From positions 25,085 to 89,084 of the forward strand of contig CAQUBD010000005.1 in the NCBI GenBank assembly GCA_948891265.1: a stretch of 64,000 bases of DNA, written 5' to 3'. A model generated the notes under the pieces. That model searched no databases and was not told the DNA's origin. It saw only the letters and a program-made list of their open reading frames with translations. Below, piece by piece: positions 1 to 9,779 of this stretch; the stretch's first letter is position 1, and each line of letters begins with the position of its first letter. This DNA is from an uncultured Clostridia bacterium. Lineage in GTDB: Bacteria; Bacillota; Clostridia; TANB77; CAG-508. Both the position numbers and the translations under genes were made by a program.

Positions 1-110
1 TGTGATTGGAGAAGGTCTTAAAAGCATACAAAAAATAACATAAAAAAGACGTAGATACATGCTATTTTAAAGCAAATCTCCACGCCTATTTTATTTTCTA
101 TAATACTATT

Positions 111-131
111 AGATGTGTCCCCATTGCACAT
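111..131. repeat. Partial end of GTGTCCCC repeat family
   Basis: Carries the left end (AGATGTGTCCCCA) of the dispersed palindromic family seen intact at 2523, 39559, 41924 and 51984. It lies just downstream of the GGGtGRT gene stop. Bases 1-110 show no gene. Confidence 0.55.
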
Positions 132-133
132 TT

Positions 134-1135
134 TTATTTCATAGCTTCTTCAACTGCAACCGCTACTGCAACAGAAGCACCAACCATTGGGTTGTTACCC
201 ATTCCAATTAATCCCATCATTTCAACATGAGCTGGAACTGAAGAAGAACCCGCAAATTGTGCATCTGAGTGCATTCTTCCCATTGTATCTGTCATACCAT
301 AAGAAGCTGGACCTGCTGCCATATTATCTGGGTGTAGTGTTCTACCTGTTCCACCACCTGATGCAACTGAGAAATATTTTTTACCTTGTTCAATACATTC
401 TTTTTTATATGTACCTGCAACTGGATGTTGAAATCTTGTTGGGTTTGTAGAGTTACCTGTTATTGAAACATCTACACCTTCCATGTGCATTATTGCTACA
501 CCTTCTCTAACATCATTTGCTCCATAACATCTAACCTTTGCTCTTTCTCCATCTGAGTATGCTATTTCTTCAACAATATTTACTTTTCCTGTAAAGAAAT
601 CAAAGTCTGTTTTTACATATGTAAATCCATTTATTCTTGATATTACTTGTGCTGCATCTTTTCCAAGCCCATTTAAAATAACTCTTAATGGTTCTTTTCT
701 AACTTTGTTTGCTGATTTTGCTATACCGATAGCTCCTTCAGCTGCTGCAAAACTTTCATGTCCTGCTAAAAATGCAAAACATTTTGTTTCTTCTGATAAT
801 AACATTGATGCTAAATTTCCATGTCCTAATCCAACTTTTCTGTCATCTGCAACTGAACCTGGAATACAAAATGCTTGTAGTCCTTCTCCTATTGCTTTTG
901 CTGCATCTGCTGCTTTTACACAACCTTTTTTGATTGCTATTGCTGCACCTAATGTATAGCCCCAAGCTGCATTTTCAAAACAAATTGGTTGAATTCCTTT
1001 TACTATTTCATAAGGATTAAATCCTTTTTCTTTGCATATTTCTAATGCATCTTCGAAATCTCTTATTCCGTATTTTTCCATTACTGGTTTTATTTGGTCT
1101 ATTCTTCTTTCATAACTTTCAAATGTTACTGCCAT
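134..1135 (-). CDS. GGGtGRT family protein
   Basis: A 333-residue protein of the GGGtGRT family (Pfam-named after its motif), of unknown biochemical function. The eponymous GGGTGRTLHPDN stretch is near residue 260, followed by a conserved MGRMHSDAQFAGSS block and a Gly/Ala/Val-rich C-terminus. The start is a clean ATG preceded by an AAAGGAGG site. It ends the operon whose upstream members are a nucleotide-hydrolase-like protein and an IscU/NifU-like scaffold. In the family this protein is habitually found next to such a scaffold, which suggests a shared metal or cofactor role (inference). No signal peptide or membrane segment is visible. Confidence 0.85.
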   Translation of the reverse strand: MAVTFESYERRIDQIKPVMEKYGIRDFEDALEICKEKGFNPYEIVKGIQPICFENAAWGYTLGAAIAIKKGCVKAADAAKAIGEGLQAFCIPGSVADDRKVGLGHGNLASMLLSEETKCFAFLAGHESFAAAEGAIGIAKSANKVRKEPLRVILNGLGKDAAQVISRINGFTYVKTDFDFFTGKVNIVEEIAYSDGERAKVRCYGANDVREGVAIMHMEGVDVSITGNSTNPTRFQHPVAGTYKKECIEQGKKYFSVASGGGTGRTLHPDNMAAGPASYGMTDTMGRMHSDAQFAGSSSVPAHVEMMGLIGMGNNPMVGASVAVAVAVEEAMK

Positions 1136-1552
1136 TTAATTTTCCTCCTTTATTATTCTTCCTAAATTACTTATAATTTCATTTATATATGTATATGGAA
1201 TTATTTTTAATCTTTTATTTCCTCTTAGCATAGTAGATATTTTTGGAGTTATGGTTTCATCATAAATTCCAATAATTTTCTTATTAGACTTATCTGCATA
1301 TCCAATTTCATATCCTACTCCTAAAGATGGTATTGTAAATTCAGCAAAAATTAAATCTGCTTTATTTATTTCTTGTTCTAAATTCTCAAATATATCATAG
1401 TCAGACTGTTTTTCTTCATCAATTAGAACATTATCATCAGCAACTTCTTCATTTAGAACTTCACCATATTTTTTTAGTTCATTTATTAATTTTTTATATG
1501 TTTCTAATTTTTGTCTGCCACCATATATTGATCCTGAAAAATATATTTTCAT
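1136..1552 (-). CDS. Nucleoside 2-deoxyribosyltransferase-like / DNPH1-like hydrolase
   Basis: A 138-residue protein of the nucleoside 2-deoxyribosyltransferase superfamily, closest in style to 2'-deoxynucleoside 5'-phosphate N-hydrolase (Rcl/DNPH1). The N-terminus MKIYFSGSIYGGRQ is the nucleotide-phosphate-binding FSGSIRGGR-type motif. The later SLGVGYEIGYA carries the glutamate that acts as nucleophile in this fold. Its stop abuts the ATG of the GGGtGRT gene, so the two are probably co-translated. Predicted role is cleaving the N-glycosidic bond of deoxynucleotides in salvage or pool cleaning; the exact substrate cannot be told from sequence. Confidence 0.75.
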   Translation of the reverse strand: MKIYFSGSIYGGRQKLETYKKLINELKKYGEVLNEEVADDNVLIDEEKQSDYDIFENLEQEINKADLIFAEFTIPSLGVGYEIGYADKSNKKIIGIYDETITPKISTMLRGNKRLKIIPYTYINEIISNLGRIIKEEN

Positions 1553-1753
1553 AATGTGCTATTACCTTTCTAAATCATCGCTTATTTTTCTTCTTGTTTC
1601 TCTTAAAATATTTATATTCTCCTTTGCTAAAAACGAAGCAAAAGTGGTATATTGCTAGAAAAACAATTAAAAATTTTTGAGATAGTACGTTTGTACATCG
1701 AAAAAATTTTTATGAAGTTTGACACCGCAAGATAGTGCTTTTCAGTCGTTTGC

Positions 1754-2446
1754 TTATTCTTCTCTAGGGTCAATATACTTAACTGCTTCATCAAATCTTC
1801 CATATTTTCCTTCAGCTTTTTCAATAGCTTCTTTTGGATCTACACCTTTTTTAATAGCATCCATCATTTTTCCTAAATGAACATATTTATAACCAATAAT
1901 TTGGTCATCTTTATCTAAACCTAATTTAACTATGTATCCTTCTGTTAAGTTTAAGTATCTTGGTCCTTTTAACTTACTTGAATAAATTGTTCCAACTTGG
2001 CTTGTATGTCCTTTTCCTAAATCTTCAAGCCCTGCCCCTACTGGAAGTCCTCCTTCTGAAAATGCTGATTGTGTTCTTCCATATACTATTTGTAAGAATA
2101 ATTCTCTCATAGCAGTATTTATAGCATCACATACTAAGTCTGTGTTCAATGCTTCTAATATCGTTTTTCCTACTAATATTTCTCCTGCCATAGCAGCTGA
2201 ATGTGTCATTCCTGAACATCCTATCGTTTCTACTAATGCTTCTTGGATTATTCCCTCTTTAACATTTAATGTTAATTTGCATGCTCCTTGTTGTGGTGCA
2301 CACCATCCTATACCATGTGTTAATCCTGATATATCTTTTATTTCCTTTGCTTTAACCCATTTTCCTTCTTCTGGAATTGGTGCTGGTCCATGGTCTACCC
2401 CTTTTGCTACTGTGCACATTCCTTCTAATTCTTTTGAATAAATCAT
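1754..2446 (-). CDS. IscU/NifU-like iron-sulfur scaffold partner of GGGtGRT
   Basis: About 230 residues, annotated in related Clostridia as an iron-sulfur cluster assembly scaffold. Cysteines visible are in MCTVAKG, GWCAPQQGAC and TIGCSGMTHS, the last resembling the ligand-bearing loop of the IscU fold. The start chosen is the second ATG (MIYSKELEG), because AAGGGAG lies about 9 nt upstream of it; the ATG at 2464 has no site. It is upstream of, and in the same direction as, the DNPH1-like and GGGtGRT genes. Function in true Fe-S biogenesis is not proven for this subfamily. Confidence 0.75.
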   Translation of the reverse strand: MIYSKELEGMCTVAKGVDHGPAPIPEEGKWVKAKEIKDISGLTHGIGWCAPQQGACKLTLNVKEGIIQEALVETIGCSGMTHSAAMAGEILVGKTILEALNTDLVCDAINTAMRELFLQIVYGRTQSAFSEGGLPVGAGLEDLGKGHTSQVGTIYSSKLKGPRYLNLTEGYIVKLGLDKDDQIIGYKYVHLGKMMDAIKKGVDPKEAIEKAEGKYGRFDEAVKYIDPREE

Positions 2447-2520
2447 CTTTTTTGCTCCCTTCATTAATTATATTTTTTATTATATATTATATTAGAATTT
2501 CTTCTAAAGTTAATAACATT

Positions 2521-3234
2521 TTAAGATGTGTCCCCAATGGGACAAAAATGTCCCATTAGGAAACGTCCCCGATGGGACATTATTATCTGATTTCTAACTT
2601 TTTCATCTTTTGTCGCAACATATTCTATATTTTGTTCTTCTGAATAGCTTTCAGTATCATAATCTACAATATTTCTAATATTTTTTATGTATATTCCTTC
2701 TTCATATCTTTCACGCCTTCTAACAACCTTTTCTCCTAGTAAATATCTTTCTAAAATATCTCTTTCTTCTTTATTCATTTGCTCTGGTTTTATTCCTAAA
2801 AAGTTATATCTCCATATTATATGTCTTTCATAGCTTGAAAATTTAGATTTACTTAAATCTTCATAATCATATTCAACTTTAAATTTTATGCCTTCAATTT
2901 TTATAGTCAAATTTGTCCATGTTGATGTAAGTTCTACTTTTTTAAATTCTTCTCTTAAATTTACTATTTTCTTATATAATATATGTACTAATTTTAGATA
3001 TTCTTTTTCATCTAAGTTGAATTTTTGTGGTATTTCGTAGACATTTACAGGTTTCCTTTTAAATATCCCTTTTGGAATATAATAAAAAAATAGTTCTCCT
3101 GTCTTTTCTTTATCAATTCTATCTATTATAGACGCATATAAATACATTTTTTCCCACTTTTCTGGTATCATATAAAATATTCTTCTTTGTATATCCTCAT
3201 ACATTTCTTTTATTTTTTTTGTATGTTTTAACAT
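2521..3234 (-). CDS. DUF600 / YezG-type immunity-like protein
   Basis: About 237 residues related to the DUF600 (YezG/antitoxin) family, whose members neutralise LXG polymorphic toxins such as YeeF. Family-like segments are MYEDIQRRIFYMIPEKWEK, the ELFFYYIPKG strand and the HIIWRYNFLGIKP region. No LXG toxin gene is adjacent, so it is an orphan. The open frame extends upstream through another repeat, so I start at MLKHTKKIK with AAGGAAAG about 13 nt upstream. The last ~20 residues are encoded by the palindromic repeat at 2523, which contains an in-frame CGG; a +1 shift there would end the protein a few codons later. Confidence 0.65.
   Translation of the reverse strand: MLKHTKKIKEMYEDIQRRIFYMIPEKWEKMYLYASIIDRIDKEKTGELFFYYIPKGIFKRKPVNVYEIPQKFNLDEKEYLKLVHILYKKIVNLREEFKKVELTSTWTNLTIKIEGIKFKVEYDYEDLSKSKFSSYERHIIWRYNFLGIKPEQMNKEERDILERYLLGEKVVRRRERYEEGIYIKNIRNIVDYDTESYSEEQNIEYVATKDEKVRNQIIMSHRGRFLMGHFCPIGDTS
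2523..2580. repeat. GTGTCCCC palindromic repeat
   Basis: Conserved outer ends AAGATGTGTCCCCAAT and GTCCCCGATGGGACAT surround a short GGGAC hairpin. The same ends recur at 13445, 39559, 41924 and 51984 with different inner arms. Here it encodes the C-terminal tail and stop of the DUF600 gene. Confidence 0.85.
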
Positions 3235-3259
3235 ATTTATTCTAATTCTTTCCTTAAAT

Positions 3260-3353
3260 GATGATTCTGGGGACGGAGAAAAAATCATCATTTAAATTTA
3301 TTTATATTATTTAAATTATTTTAGATGATTTTTCTCTGTCCCCAGAATCATCT
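3260..3353. repeat. Long inverted repeat between gpmI and DUF600 gene
   Basis: Two arms of about 28 bp (GATTCTGGGGACGGAGAAAA type and its complement) flank an AT-rich loop. It supplies the TAG stop of gpmI and lies over the upstream end of the DUF600 open frame. The GGGGACGG core resembles the GTGTCCCC family. It could act as a transcription terminator for gpmI. Confidence 0.8.
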
Positions 3354-4887
3354 AAAGTATTAATAAACTCTCTCCTGACATCTCTTCTGGTTGTTCTATT
3401 CCCATTAAATCTAACATTGTTGGTGCTAAATCTGCTAATTTTCCATTTTCTTTTAATTTAATATCTTTATTTTCAGTTATTAAAATTATTGGAACTGGAT
3501 TTGTAGTATGTGCTGTATGTGGCTCCCCTGTTTTATAATCTATCATTTGTTCTGCATTTCCATGATCTGCTGTTATTATTAGGTTTCCACCTTTTTCTTC
3601 TATTATTCTTACTACTTTTCCTACACATTCATCTACTGTTTCAACAGCTCTTATAGCTGCTTGTAGACTTCCTGTATGTCCTACCATATCTGTATTTGCA
3701 TAATTTAATATTATTACATCATACTTATCATTTTCTAAAGCTTCACATACTTTCTCTGTCACTTCTGGTGCACTCATTTCTGGTTTCATATCATATGTTT
3801 CTACTTTTGGTGATGGTACTAATATTCTGTCTTCTCCTTCATATTGCTTTTCTTCTCCTCCATTAAAGAAGAATGTTACATGTGCATATTTTTCTGTTTC
3901 TGCTATTCTTAATTGTGTTTTCTTGTTGTTACTTATAACTTCTCCAAATGTATTCTTTAAAGGCTCTTTCTTAAAAGCAACTTGTACGTTTGGCATTGTC
4001 TCATCATAATTTGTAAAACATACATAATATAGCTTCATTTTCTTTGTATCAAATCCATCAAATTTTGGATCTACTAATGCTCTTGTTATTTCTCTTGCTC
4101 TATCTGGTCTGAAGTTGAAGAATATTACAGAATCATTTTCTTCTATTCTTGCAATTGGTCCATCAGAATTAGTAATTACCGTTGGTTCTACAAATTCATC
4201 AAAGATTTCTTTTTGATATGAGTCTTCTATTGCCTTTATACTATCACCTGCTTTTATTCCTTCCCCTTCAACTAATGCTTTATAGCACTTTTCTACTCTT
4301 TCCCATCTTTTATCTCTATCCATTGCGTAAAATCTTCCTGAAAGAGTCGCTATTTTTCCAATTCCTTTTTCTTTCATTTTTTCTTGTAATTTAGCAATAT
4401 AATTTTCTGCTGATGCAGGTGGTGTATCTCTTCCATCTAAAAAACAATGTACATATACATCTTCAAAATCTCTTCTTTTTGCCATTTCTAATAGTCCATA
4501 TAAATGTCTTATATGGCTATGAACTCCTCCATCTGATACTAATCCTAATATATGCAATTTTGAGTTATTCTTTTTACAGTTTTCTATTGCTGCTATAAAT
4601 TCTTGATTGCTAAAAAAGTCACCATCTTCTATAGATTTAGTAATTCTAGTTAATTCTTGATATACTATTCTTCCTGCTCCTATGTTTGTATGTCCTACTT
4701 CCGAATTTCCCATTTGCCCTTCTGGTAATCCTACATATAGTCCACTTGTATATATATCTGTATTAGGGTATTTTTTCATTAGTTTATCAATATTAGGGGT
4801 ATTTGCTAATTTTATTGCATTTCCGTCTTTATTTTGATTGTCTCCAAATCCATCTAATATCATTAGCATGGTTACTTTGTTATTCAT
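3352..4887 (-). CDS. gpmI: 2,3-bisphosphoglycerate-independent phosphoglycerate mutase
   Basis: A 511-residue cofactor-independent phosphoglycerate mutase, converting 3-phosphoglycerate to 2-phosphoglycerate through a phosphoserine intermediate. The N-terminal metal site is [10 protein letters not shown], and the nucleophile serine lies in [17 protein letters not shown]. The C-terminal metal-binding ADHGNAEQM is present. Length is normal for the family. It is the last gene of a gap-pgk-tpiA-gpmI block, 15 nt after tpiA, with AAGGAGAG before its ATG. Enolase, often next in such operons, is not in the window. The TAG stop sits in an inverted repeat. Confidence 0.97.
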   Translation of the reverse strand: MNNKVTMLMILDGFGDNQNKDGNAIKLANTPNIDKLMKKYPNTDIYTSGLYVGLPEGQMGNSEVGHTNIGAGRIVYQELTRITKSIEDGDFFSNQEFIAAIENCKKNNSKLHILGLVSDGGVHSHIRHLYGLLEMAKRRDFEDVYVHCFLDGRDTPPASAENYIAKLQEKMKEKGIGKIATLSGRFYAMDRDKRWERVEKCYKALVEGEGIKAGDSIKAIEDSYQKEIFDEFVEPTVITNSDGPIARIEENDSVIFFNFRPDRAREITRALVDPKFDGFDTKKMKLYYVCFTNYDETMPNVQVAFKKEPLKNTFGEVISNNKKTQLRIAETEKYAHVTFFFNGGEEKQYEGEDRILVPSPKVETYDMKPEMSAPEVTEKVCEALENDKYDVIILNYANTDMVGHTGSLQAAIRAVETVDECVGKVVRIIEEKGGNLIITADHGNAEQMIDYKTGEPHTAHTTNPVPIILITENKDIKLKENGKLADLAPTMLDLMGIEQPEEMSGESLLIL

Positions 4888-4902
4888 TATTATGCTCTCC
4901 TT

Positions 4903-5655
4903 CTATTTATCATAATTTACTATTTTAGCAAATTCATCTGGCTTTAAGCTAGCTCCGCCTACTAATCCTCCATCAATATCTGACATTTCAAATAATTCCT
5001 TGGCATTTTCTCCTTTTACGCTTCCGCCATATTGTATTATAACTCCATTTGCTATCTTTTGTCCATAGATTTGACAAATTTTGTCACGAATAGACTTTAT
5101 ACTATTATTAGCATCTTCAGCTGTTGCAGTTTTTCCAGTTCCTATTGCCCAAATTGGTTCATATGCTATTATTGTATTTTGTACTTGTTCTGGCGTTAAA
5201 CCTTCTAATGCTAATTCTGTTTGTTTTGTAATTATTTCTTTAGTTTTTCCCTCTTCTCTTTGTTCTAAAGTTTCACCAACACATACTATTGGTTTTAATC
5301 CATTTTCAAAAGCAGCTTTTATTTTCTTATTTACTGTTTCATCTGTTTCAGCAAAATATTGCCTTCTTTCAGAATGTCCTATAATAACATATTCAACTCC
5401 AATTGACTTTAACATTTTTCCTGATACTTCTCCAGTATATGCACCACTTTCTTTAAAGTGCATGTTTTGTGCTCCTATTTTTATATTTGTTTCTTGTACA
5501 TTTAATAATGAATAAAATAAATCTATATATGGAACACATAAAATAACTTCATTATCTGTATCTTTTACTTGTGGTGCTAATTTTTCTATAAATTCCATCG
5601 CTTCATTTGGAAGCATATTCATTTTCCAGTTTCCTGCAATTACTTTTCTTCTCAT
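4903..5655 (-). CDS. tpiA: Triosephosphate isomerase
   Basis: A 250-residue TIM-barrel enzyme interconverting dihydroxyacetone phosphate and glyceraldehyde 3-phosphate. Visible catalytic pieces are the N-terminal AGNWKMN lysine, the IIGHSERRQYF histidine and the AYEPIWAIGTGKTAT glutamate with its mobile loop. The phosphate-binding GGSVKGEN and GGASL are near the C-terminus. It lies between pgk and gpmI, all on the same strand, and is separated from pgk by a palindromic repeat. The start ATG has GGAGGA just upstream. Confidence 0.97.
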   Translation of the reverse strand: MRRKVIAGNWKMNMLPNEAMEFIEKLAPQVKDTDNEVILCVPYIDLFYSLLNVQETNIKIGAQNMHFKESGAYTGEVSGKMLKSIGVEYVIIGHSERRQYFAETDETVNKKIKAAFENGLKPIVCVGETLEQREEGKTKEIITKQTELALEGLTPEQVQNTIIAYEPIWAIGTGKTATAEDANNSIKSIRDKICQIYGQKIANGVIIQYGGSVKGENAKELFEMSDIDGGLVGGASLKPDEFAKIVNYDK

Positions 5656-5697
5656 AATTCCTCCTTTCGCGAAGCTCCGCTTCGCTCATCGTCATCT

Positions 5698-5741
5698 GAT
5701 AAATGAGACATTTTCAGACTGTCCCCCACGTCTCATTTATC
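5698..5741. repeat. Palindromic repeat at the 3' end of pgk
   Basis: GATAAATGAGAC and its exact complement flank TGTCCCCC, forming a hairpin between pgk and tpiA. The TGA stop of pgk lies inside it. It is preceded by the GCTCCGCTTCGCTCATCGTC sequence that recurs near 35690 and 13390. Confidence 0.75.
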
Positions 5742-6917
5742 TTGAAGACATTCTATTCCTGGCAGCTTCTTACCTTCTAAAAATTCAAGTGATGCTCCTC
5801 CTCCTGTAGATATATGTGTCATTTTATCTGCTAATCCTGCTTTTTCTACTGCTGCTCCTGAGTCTCCACCACCAATTATTGTTGTTGCATCTAATTCTGC
5901 TAAAGCTTTTGCTATTTCATTTGTTCCTATTGCAAATTGATCAAATTCAAATAATCCTAAAGGTCCATTCCATATTACTGTTTTTGCATTTTTTAGTTCT
6001 TCTTTGAACATTTCTATTGTTTCTTCTCCGATGTCAAATCCTTCCCATTCGTTTGGTATCTCTGTCCATGCTACTGTTTTACTTTCTGTATCTGGTTTAA
6101 ATTCTTTTCCTATTTTTGTGTCTACTGGTAATAATAATTTTACACCTTTTTGTTTTGCTTTTTCCATAGCATTTAATGCTAAGTCTATTTTATCTACTTC
6201 ACATAGTGAATTTCCTACATTATAGCCTTGTGCTTTAAAGAATGTATATGCCATTCCTCCACCTATCATTAATGTATCTACTTTGTCTAATAAACTATCT
6301 ATTACTCCTATTTTATCTGATACTTTTGCTCCACCAAGTATTGCCATAAATGGTCTTTCTGGGTTGTTTATTGCATTTCCTAATACCGTTAATTCTTTTT
6401 CTATTAAAAATCCTGATACTCCTGGTATATAATTTGCAATTCCTGTTGTTGATGCATGTGCTCTATGTGCTGCTCCAAATGCATCATTTACAAATATTTC
6501 TGCCATATCTGCTAATTTTTTTGCAAATTCTGGGTCGTTATCTGTTTCTTCTCTATGATATCTTACATTTTCTAGTAATAATATTTCTCCTTCTTTTAGG
6601 TTATCCGCTTTAGATGTAGCATCTTCTCCTATTACATCATTTGCCATTATTACTTCTGTATCTAATAATCTTGATAATTCTTTTGCTACTGGCTTTAATG
6701 AATATTCTGGTTTTACTTCTCCTTTTGGTCTTCCTAAATGTGATGCAAGTATTATTTTACAGTTTTGTTCTAATAAATATTTTATTGTTGGTATAGCTGC
6801 AACTATTCTTGTGTTGTCTGTTATGTTTTGTTCTTTGTCCATTGGTACATTAAAGTCACATCTTACAAATACTTTCTTTCCTTTTAAATCAATGTCTCTT
6901 ACTGTTTTTTTATTCAT
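5733..6917 (-). CDS. pgk: Phosphoglycerate kinase
   Basis: About 394 residues; transfers phosphate from 1,3-bisphosphoglycerate to ADP. The substrate-binding [38 protein letters not shown] and the nucleotide-binding [13 protein letters not shown] are all present in order. The start is taken at MNKKTVRD because AGGAGG is 7 nt upstream of it; the ATG two codons earlier is too close. It is the second gene of the glycolytic block, with a terminator-like hairpin between it and gap and a GTTGCAAT palindrome in its leader. Confidence 0.97.
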   Translation of the reverse strand: MNKKTVRDIDLKGKKVFVRCDFNVPMDKEQNITDNTRIVAAIPTIKYLLEQNCKIILASHLGRPKGEVKPEYSLKPVAKELSRLLDTEVIMANDVIGEDATSKADNLKEGEILLLENVRYHREETDNDPEFAKKLADMAEIFVNDAFGAAHRAHASTTGIANYIPGVSGFLIEKELTVLGNAINNPERPFMAILGGAKVSDKIGVIDSLLDKVDTLMIGGGMAYTFFKAQGYNVGNSLCEVDKIDLALNAMEKAKQKGVKLLLPVDTKIGKEFKPDTESKTVAWTEIPNEWEGFDIGEETIEMFKEELKNAKTVIWNGPLGLFEFDQFAIGTNEIAKALAELDATTIIGGGDSGAAVEKAGLADKMTHISTGGGASLEFLEGKKLPGIECLQDK

Positions 6918-6935
6918 CTTCATTCCTCCTATTTC

Positions 6936-6957
6936 GTTGCAATATATCTATTGCAAC
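6936..6957 (-). promoter_or_regulatory. Palindrome in the pgk leader
   Basis: GTTGCAAT, a 6-nt spacer and ATTGCAAC form a perfect 8-bp inverted repeat just upstream of the pgk ribosome binding site. It could be a repressor operator or a 5' stabilising hairpin. No regulator can be assigned. Confidence 0.4.
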
Positions 6958-7021
6958 AATAATATATTTTATAATTTAGGTCTTTTTATAATATTACCTA
7001 ATTTATTAAGATAATACAATT

Positions 7022-7062
7022 TTATACTAAAAAAGAATACTTTTCAAGTATTCTTTTTTTGA
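7022..7062. terminator. Terminator-like hairpin between gap and pgk
   Basis: AAAAAAGAATACTT and its complement around a TTC loop, ending in a T-run in both directions. A near copy (AAAAAAGAATACATTTC...) lies at 8266-8297 upstream of gap. Each is preceded by an ATACAATTTTATA stretch, so the two are a local duplicate. It probably attenuates transcription from gap into pgk. Confidence 0.65.
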
Positions 7063-7149
7063 GTTTCAGTTTTTTATTCATGTTCAAACTTAAAATTTAT
7101 AATATAAATTAGGGCTTTTAAAAAACCGAAACTTGAATTCTTTTTTATT

Positions 7150-8166
7150 TTATCCTAACTCCGCAAAATATTTAATAGTTCTAACCATTTGGCTTGTGTA
7201 AGAATTTTCATTATCATACCAAGCTACTACTTGCACTTGATATAAACCTTCCTCTATTTTAGTAACCATTGTTTGAGTACTGTCAAATAAAGAACCATAT
7301 CTCATACCAATAATATCTGAAGAAACTAGAAATTCATCTGTGTAACCGAAAGATTCACTAGATTGTGCTTTCATAGCAGCATTTATTGATTCTTCTGTTA
7401 TATCATTTCCTTTTACAACAGCAACTAATATTGTTGTTGAACCTGTTGCAACTGGAACTCTTTGAGCAGAACCTATTAATTTACCATTTAATTCTGGTAT
7501 AACTAATCCAATAGCTTTTGCAGCTCCTGTTGAATTTGGTACTATATTTATAGCTGCAGCTCTAGCTCTTCTAAAATCACCTTTTCTATGTGGCCCATCT
7601 AAAAGCATTTGATCACCTGTATAAGCATGAACTGTTGTCATTATTCCTGATTGAATTGGAGCATAATCATTTAATGCTTTTACCATTGGTGCTAAACAGT
7701 TTGTTGTACAAGATGCTGCCGATATAATTGTATTTTCTGATGTTATTATATTTTCGTTTACACCAAATACTACTGTTGGTATATCTTTTCCTGCTGGTGC
7801 TGAAATCACTACTTTTTTAGCTCCTGCATCAATATGTGCTTGTGCTTTGTCTTTTGCAGTATAGAAACCTGTACATTCTAATACTACATCTACATCAAGT
7901 TCTTTCCATGGTAAATTTGATGCTTCTTTTTCAGCATATATTTTAATTGTCTTTCCATCTACTGTTATCGAATCTTCTCCTGCTGTAACTGTATCAGCTT
8001 TTTCATATGTTCCTTGTGCTGAATCATATTTTAATAATTGTGCTAACATTGCAGGTCCTGTTAAATCATTTATTGCCACAATTTCATATCCCTCTGCTCC
8101 AAACATTTGTCTAAATGCTAGACGTCCTATACGTCCAAAACCATTAATAGCTACTTTTACTGACAT
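7150..8166 (-). CDS. gapA: Glyceraldehyde-3-phosphate dehydrogenase
   Basis: About 338 residues, NAD-type GAPDH. The Rossmann start [16 protein letters not shown], the catalytic cysteine in [12 protein letters not shown] and the C-terminal [14 protein letters not shown] are all intact. The start is taken at MSVKVAING, 8 nt after AGGAGG. First gene of the glycolytic block. Its leader has a 9-bp inverted repeat (AGTTATCTG with CAGATAACT) just upstream of the ribosome site and a GC-richer hairpin (ATTGCCT with AGGCAAT) further up. No cggR regulator is adjacent. Confidence 0.97.
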   Translation of the reverse strand: MSVKVAINGFGRIGRLAFRQMFGAEGYEIVAINDLTGPAMLAQLLKYDSAQGTYEKADTVTAGEDSITVDGKTIKIYAEKEASNLPWKELDVDVVLECTGFYTAKDKAQAHIDAGAKKVVISAPAGKDIPTVVFGVNENIITSENTIISAASCTTNCLAPMVKALNDYAPIQSGIMTTVHAYTGDQMLLDGPHRKGDFRRARAAAINIVPNSTGAAKAIGLVIPELNGKLIGSAQRVPVATGSTTILVAVVKGNDITEESINAAMKAQSSESFGYTDEFLVSSDIIGMRYGSLFDSTQTMVTKIEEGLYQVQVVAWYDNENSYTSQMVRTIKYFAELG

Positions 8167-8354
8167 AATCATTTCCTCCTTTTAAGTTATCTGTTCATTG
8201 TTCCTATTTCAGATAACTATGTTTTATTTTATTATTGCCTATTTTTTGTCAGGCAATACAATTTTATATCAAAAAAGAATACATTTCAAGTATTCTCTTT
8301 AAATTTTTCCTTAATACCTAACAGTTTACTATTCACAGCAACCCAAAGTCTAAA

Positions 8355-8533
8355 AAGCTTATAATAGAAAATGTGAAAATCAAGCGAATGTAGAGTAATC
8401 AAGCTAGAAATTCTTAATTAATTTTTTGGAAAGAGTTCAAGCTTGTCTTGGAAGAGTGCCAAAAAATCAATTTAGAATTTCTGTGATGATTAGCTCGCCC
8501 CGAGCTTGTTTGAACATTTTCTATTATAAGCTT
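8355..8533. repeat. 179-bp repeat element, copy 1
   Basis: A core bounded by perfect 20-bp inverted ends (AAGCTTATAATAGAAAATGT and complement). A second copy of the same length is at 20429. In copy 2 the stem base G is A and its partner C is T, so pairing is kept. The flanking arms end in CTGTGAATTGTAAC-type inverted repeats. It fills most of the gene-free stretch 8173-8612; the rest is the gap leader. Confidence 0.85.
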
Positions 8534-8612
8534 TTGTCATCAACTTAATTAAACTGTGAATTGTAACAACAGTTTTTTATATGCTACTTTTACTTCTAAA
8601 AAGTATCAGATA

Positions 8613-9758
8613 TTAGGATAATTGGACTATTTCAATGTGAATATCTTCCAAATTTGCATCATCTATTTTATATCCATATCCATCTAAAAAGTACTTACAT
8701 TGCTTATATGCTTCATTATTTTCTTTTTGGTTGTTTTCCAAATTTAAAGTATATATTCCCTCCTGTTGATTATGCATATAAACTTTTCCGTTTAATATAT
8801 ATTTTATATCACTTTCGAAATTTTGTATCTTTCCAAGTTCTTTCCATGTTCCATCATACAAAATTTCAAATAATGTATAATTAATTTCAATCGATCCATC
8901 ATCTAACCTTTTCCTAGCATTTAGATACGTTCTTCCTTGGCATATTTTTAATTCTCCATAATATGAAATTATAATATCTTCATTTGTTTTAAAGTCAATA
9001 ATATGTATAGCTTCTTGATTTGAATAATCTACATATAATAGATATTTATCTGTTACATCAATAATAAACTTTCTTCCTTGTAAGATATTTATTTGATTAG
9101 TTCCATCTTTATTTATCATACACATTTTTCTATCTTGCGTAGTATAATAAATTTTATTATTTTCTATAAAAAAATTATTTTTTACATTTTCTACTATATC
9201 TACAATATTATTACCATCTTTATCCATACAGCAAATCGTTCCCTGCGGATTTTTATTAAAATCATCGTATCCTATTTGTTTTACAAAATATATTTCGTTA
9301 TCTGTAAGCATTAACTGTAATGATGCCTCTTCACAAATTTTACTTATATTTCCTTTTAAATCTATTTTATATATACCCTTTTCACTGTAGTAGTCAGGTA
9401 TATAATAGATATTTTCTCCATCAAAATACATTTTGTTCAGTTCATTGTCTATAGTTGCTATTTTATTTATCTTGTTCTCATTTATACTATATAAATAAAT
9501 AGTTTTATTTTTTTCTTCATAAAACACTATTTGATTTTCTATTTTACAAAATACTCCTCCATCTTGCATACTTATGTTTTTCTCTTCTTTGTGTATTACA
9601 TATTTTTCTTCTATATAATTTGTATCTTCTTCTATTTTAGGAATATTCTCTAAAGTTTTTGCAGATTTATTTGGATTTATAATAACTATTGTAATTGCAA
9701 TTATCATTAAAATTACTAAAATAATAGCCAATAATATATTTATTTTTTGTTCTTTCAT
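8613..9758 (-). CDS. Membrane-anchored DUF5050-type beta-propeller protein
   Basis: About 381 residues with one N-terminal membrane helix (ILLAIILVILMIIAITIVII) and an extracytoplasmic part of repeated strands of the type NKIYYTTQDRKMCMINKDG. That matches the DUF5050 / TolB-like propeller repeats. No catalytic residues are recognised, and a sensing or binding role is only inference. The start is the ATG at 9758 with AAAGGTG 7 nt upstream; the GTG three codons earlier overlaps that site. It follows rseP by 21 nt in the same direction. Confidence 0.65.
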   Translation of the reverse strand: MKEQKINILLAIILVILMIIAITIVIINPNKSAKTLENIPKIEEDTNYIEEKYVIHKEEKNISMQDGGVFCKIENQIVFYEEKNKTIYLYSINENKINKIATIDNELNKMYFDGENIYYIPDYYSEKGIYKIDLKGNISKICEEASLQLMLTDNEIYFVKQIGYDDFNKNPQGTICCMDKDGNNIVDIVENVKNNFFIENNKIYYTTQDRKMCMINKDGTNQINILQGRKFIIDVTDKYLLYVDYSNQEAIHIIDFKTNEDIIISYYGELKICQGRTYLNARKRLDDGSIEINYTLFEILYDGTWKELGKIQNFESDIKYILNGKVYMHNQQEGIYTLNLENNQKENNEAYKQCKYFLDGYGYKIDDANLEDIHIEIVQLS

Positions 9759-9779
9759 TTTTATCACCTTTAATATTTT

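Noticed and set aside
705..959. Opposite-strand open frames inside core genes
   Set aside because: Long antisense frames over gap, pgk, tpiA, GGGtGRT and others have no ribosome site and low-complexity products; shadows of the real genes.
1627..1824. 65-codon minus-strand open frame after the Fe-S scaffold gene
   Set aside because: Half overlaps the scaffold gene in another frame, no ribosome site and no coding character.
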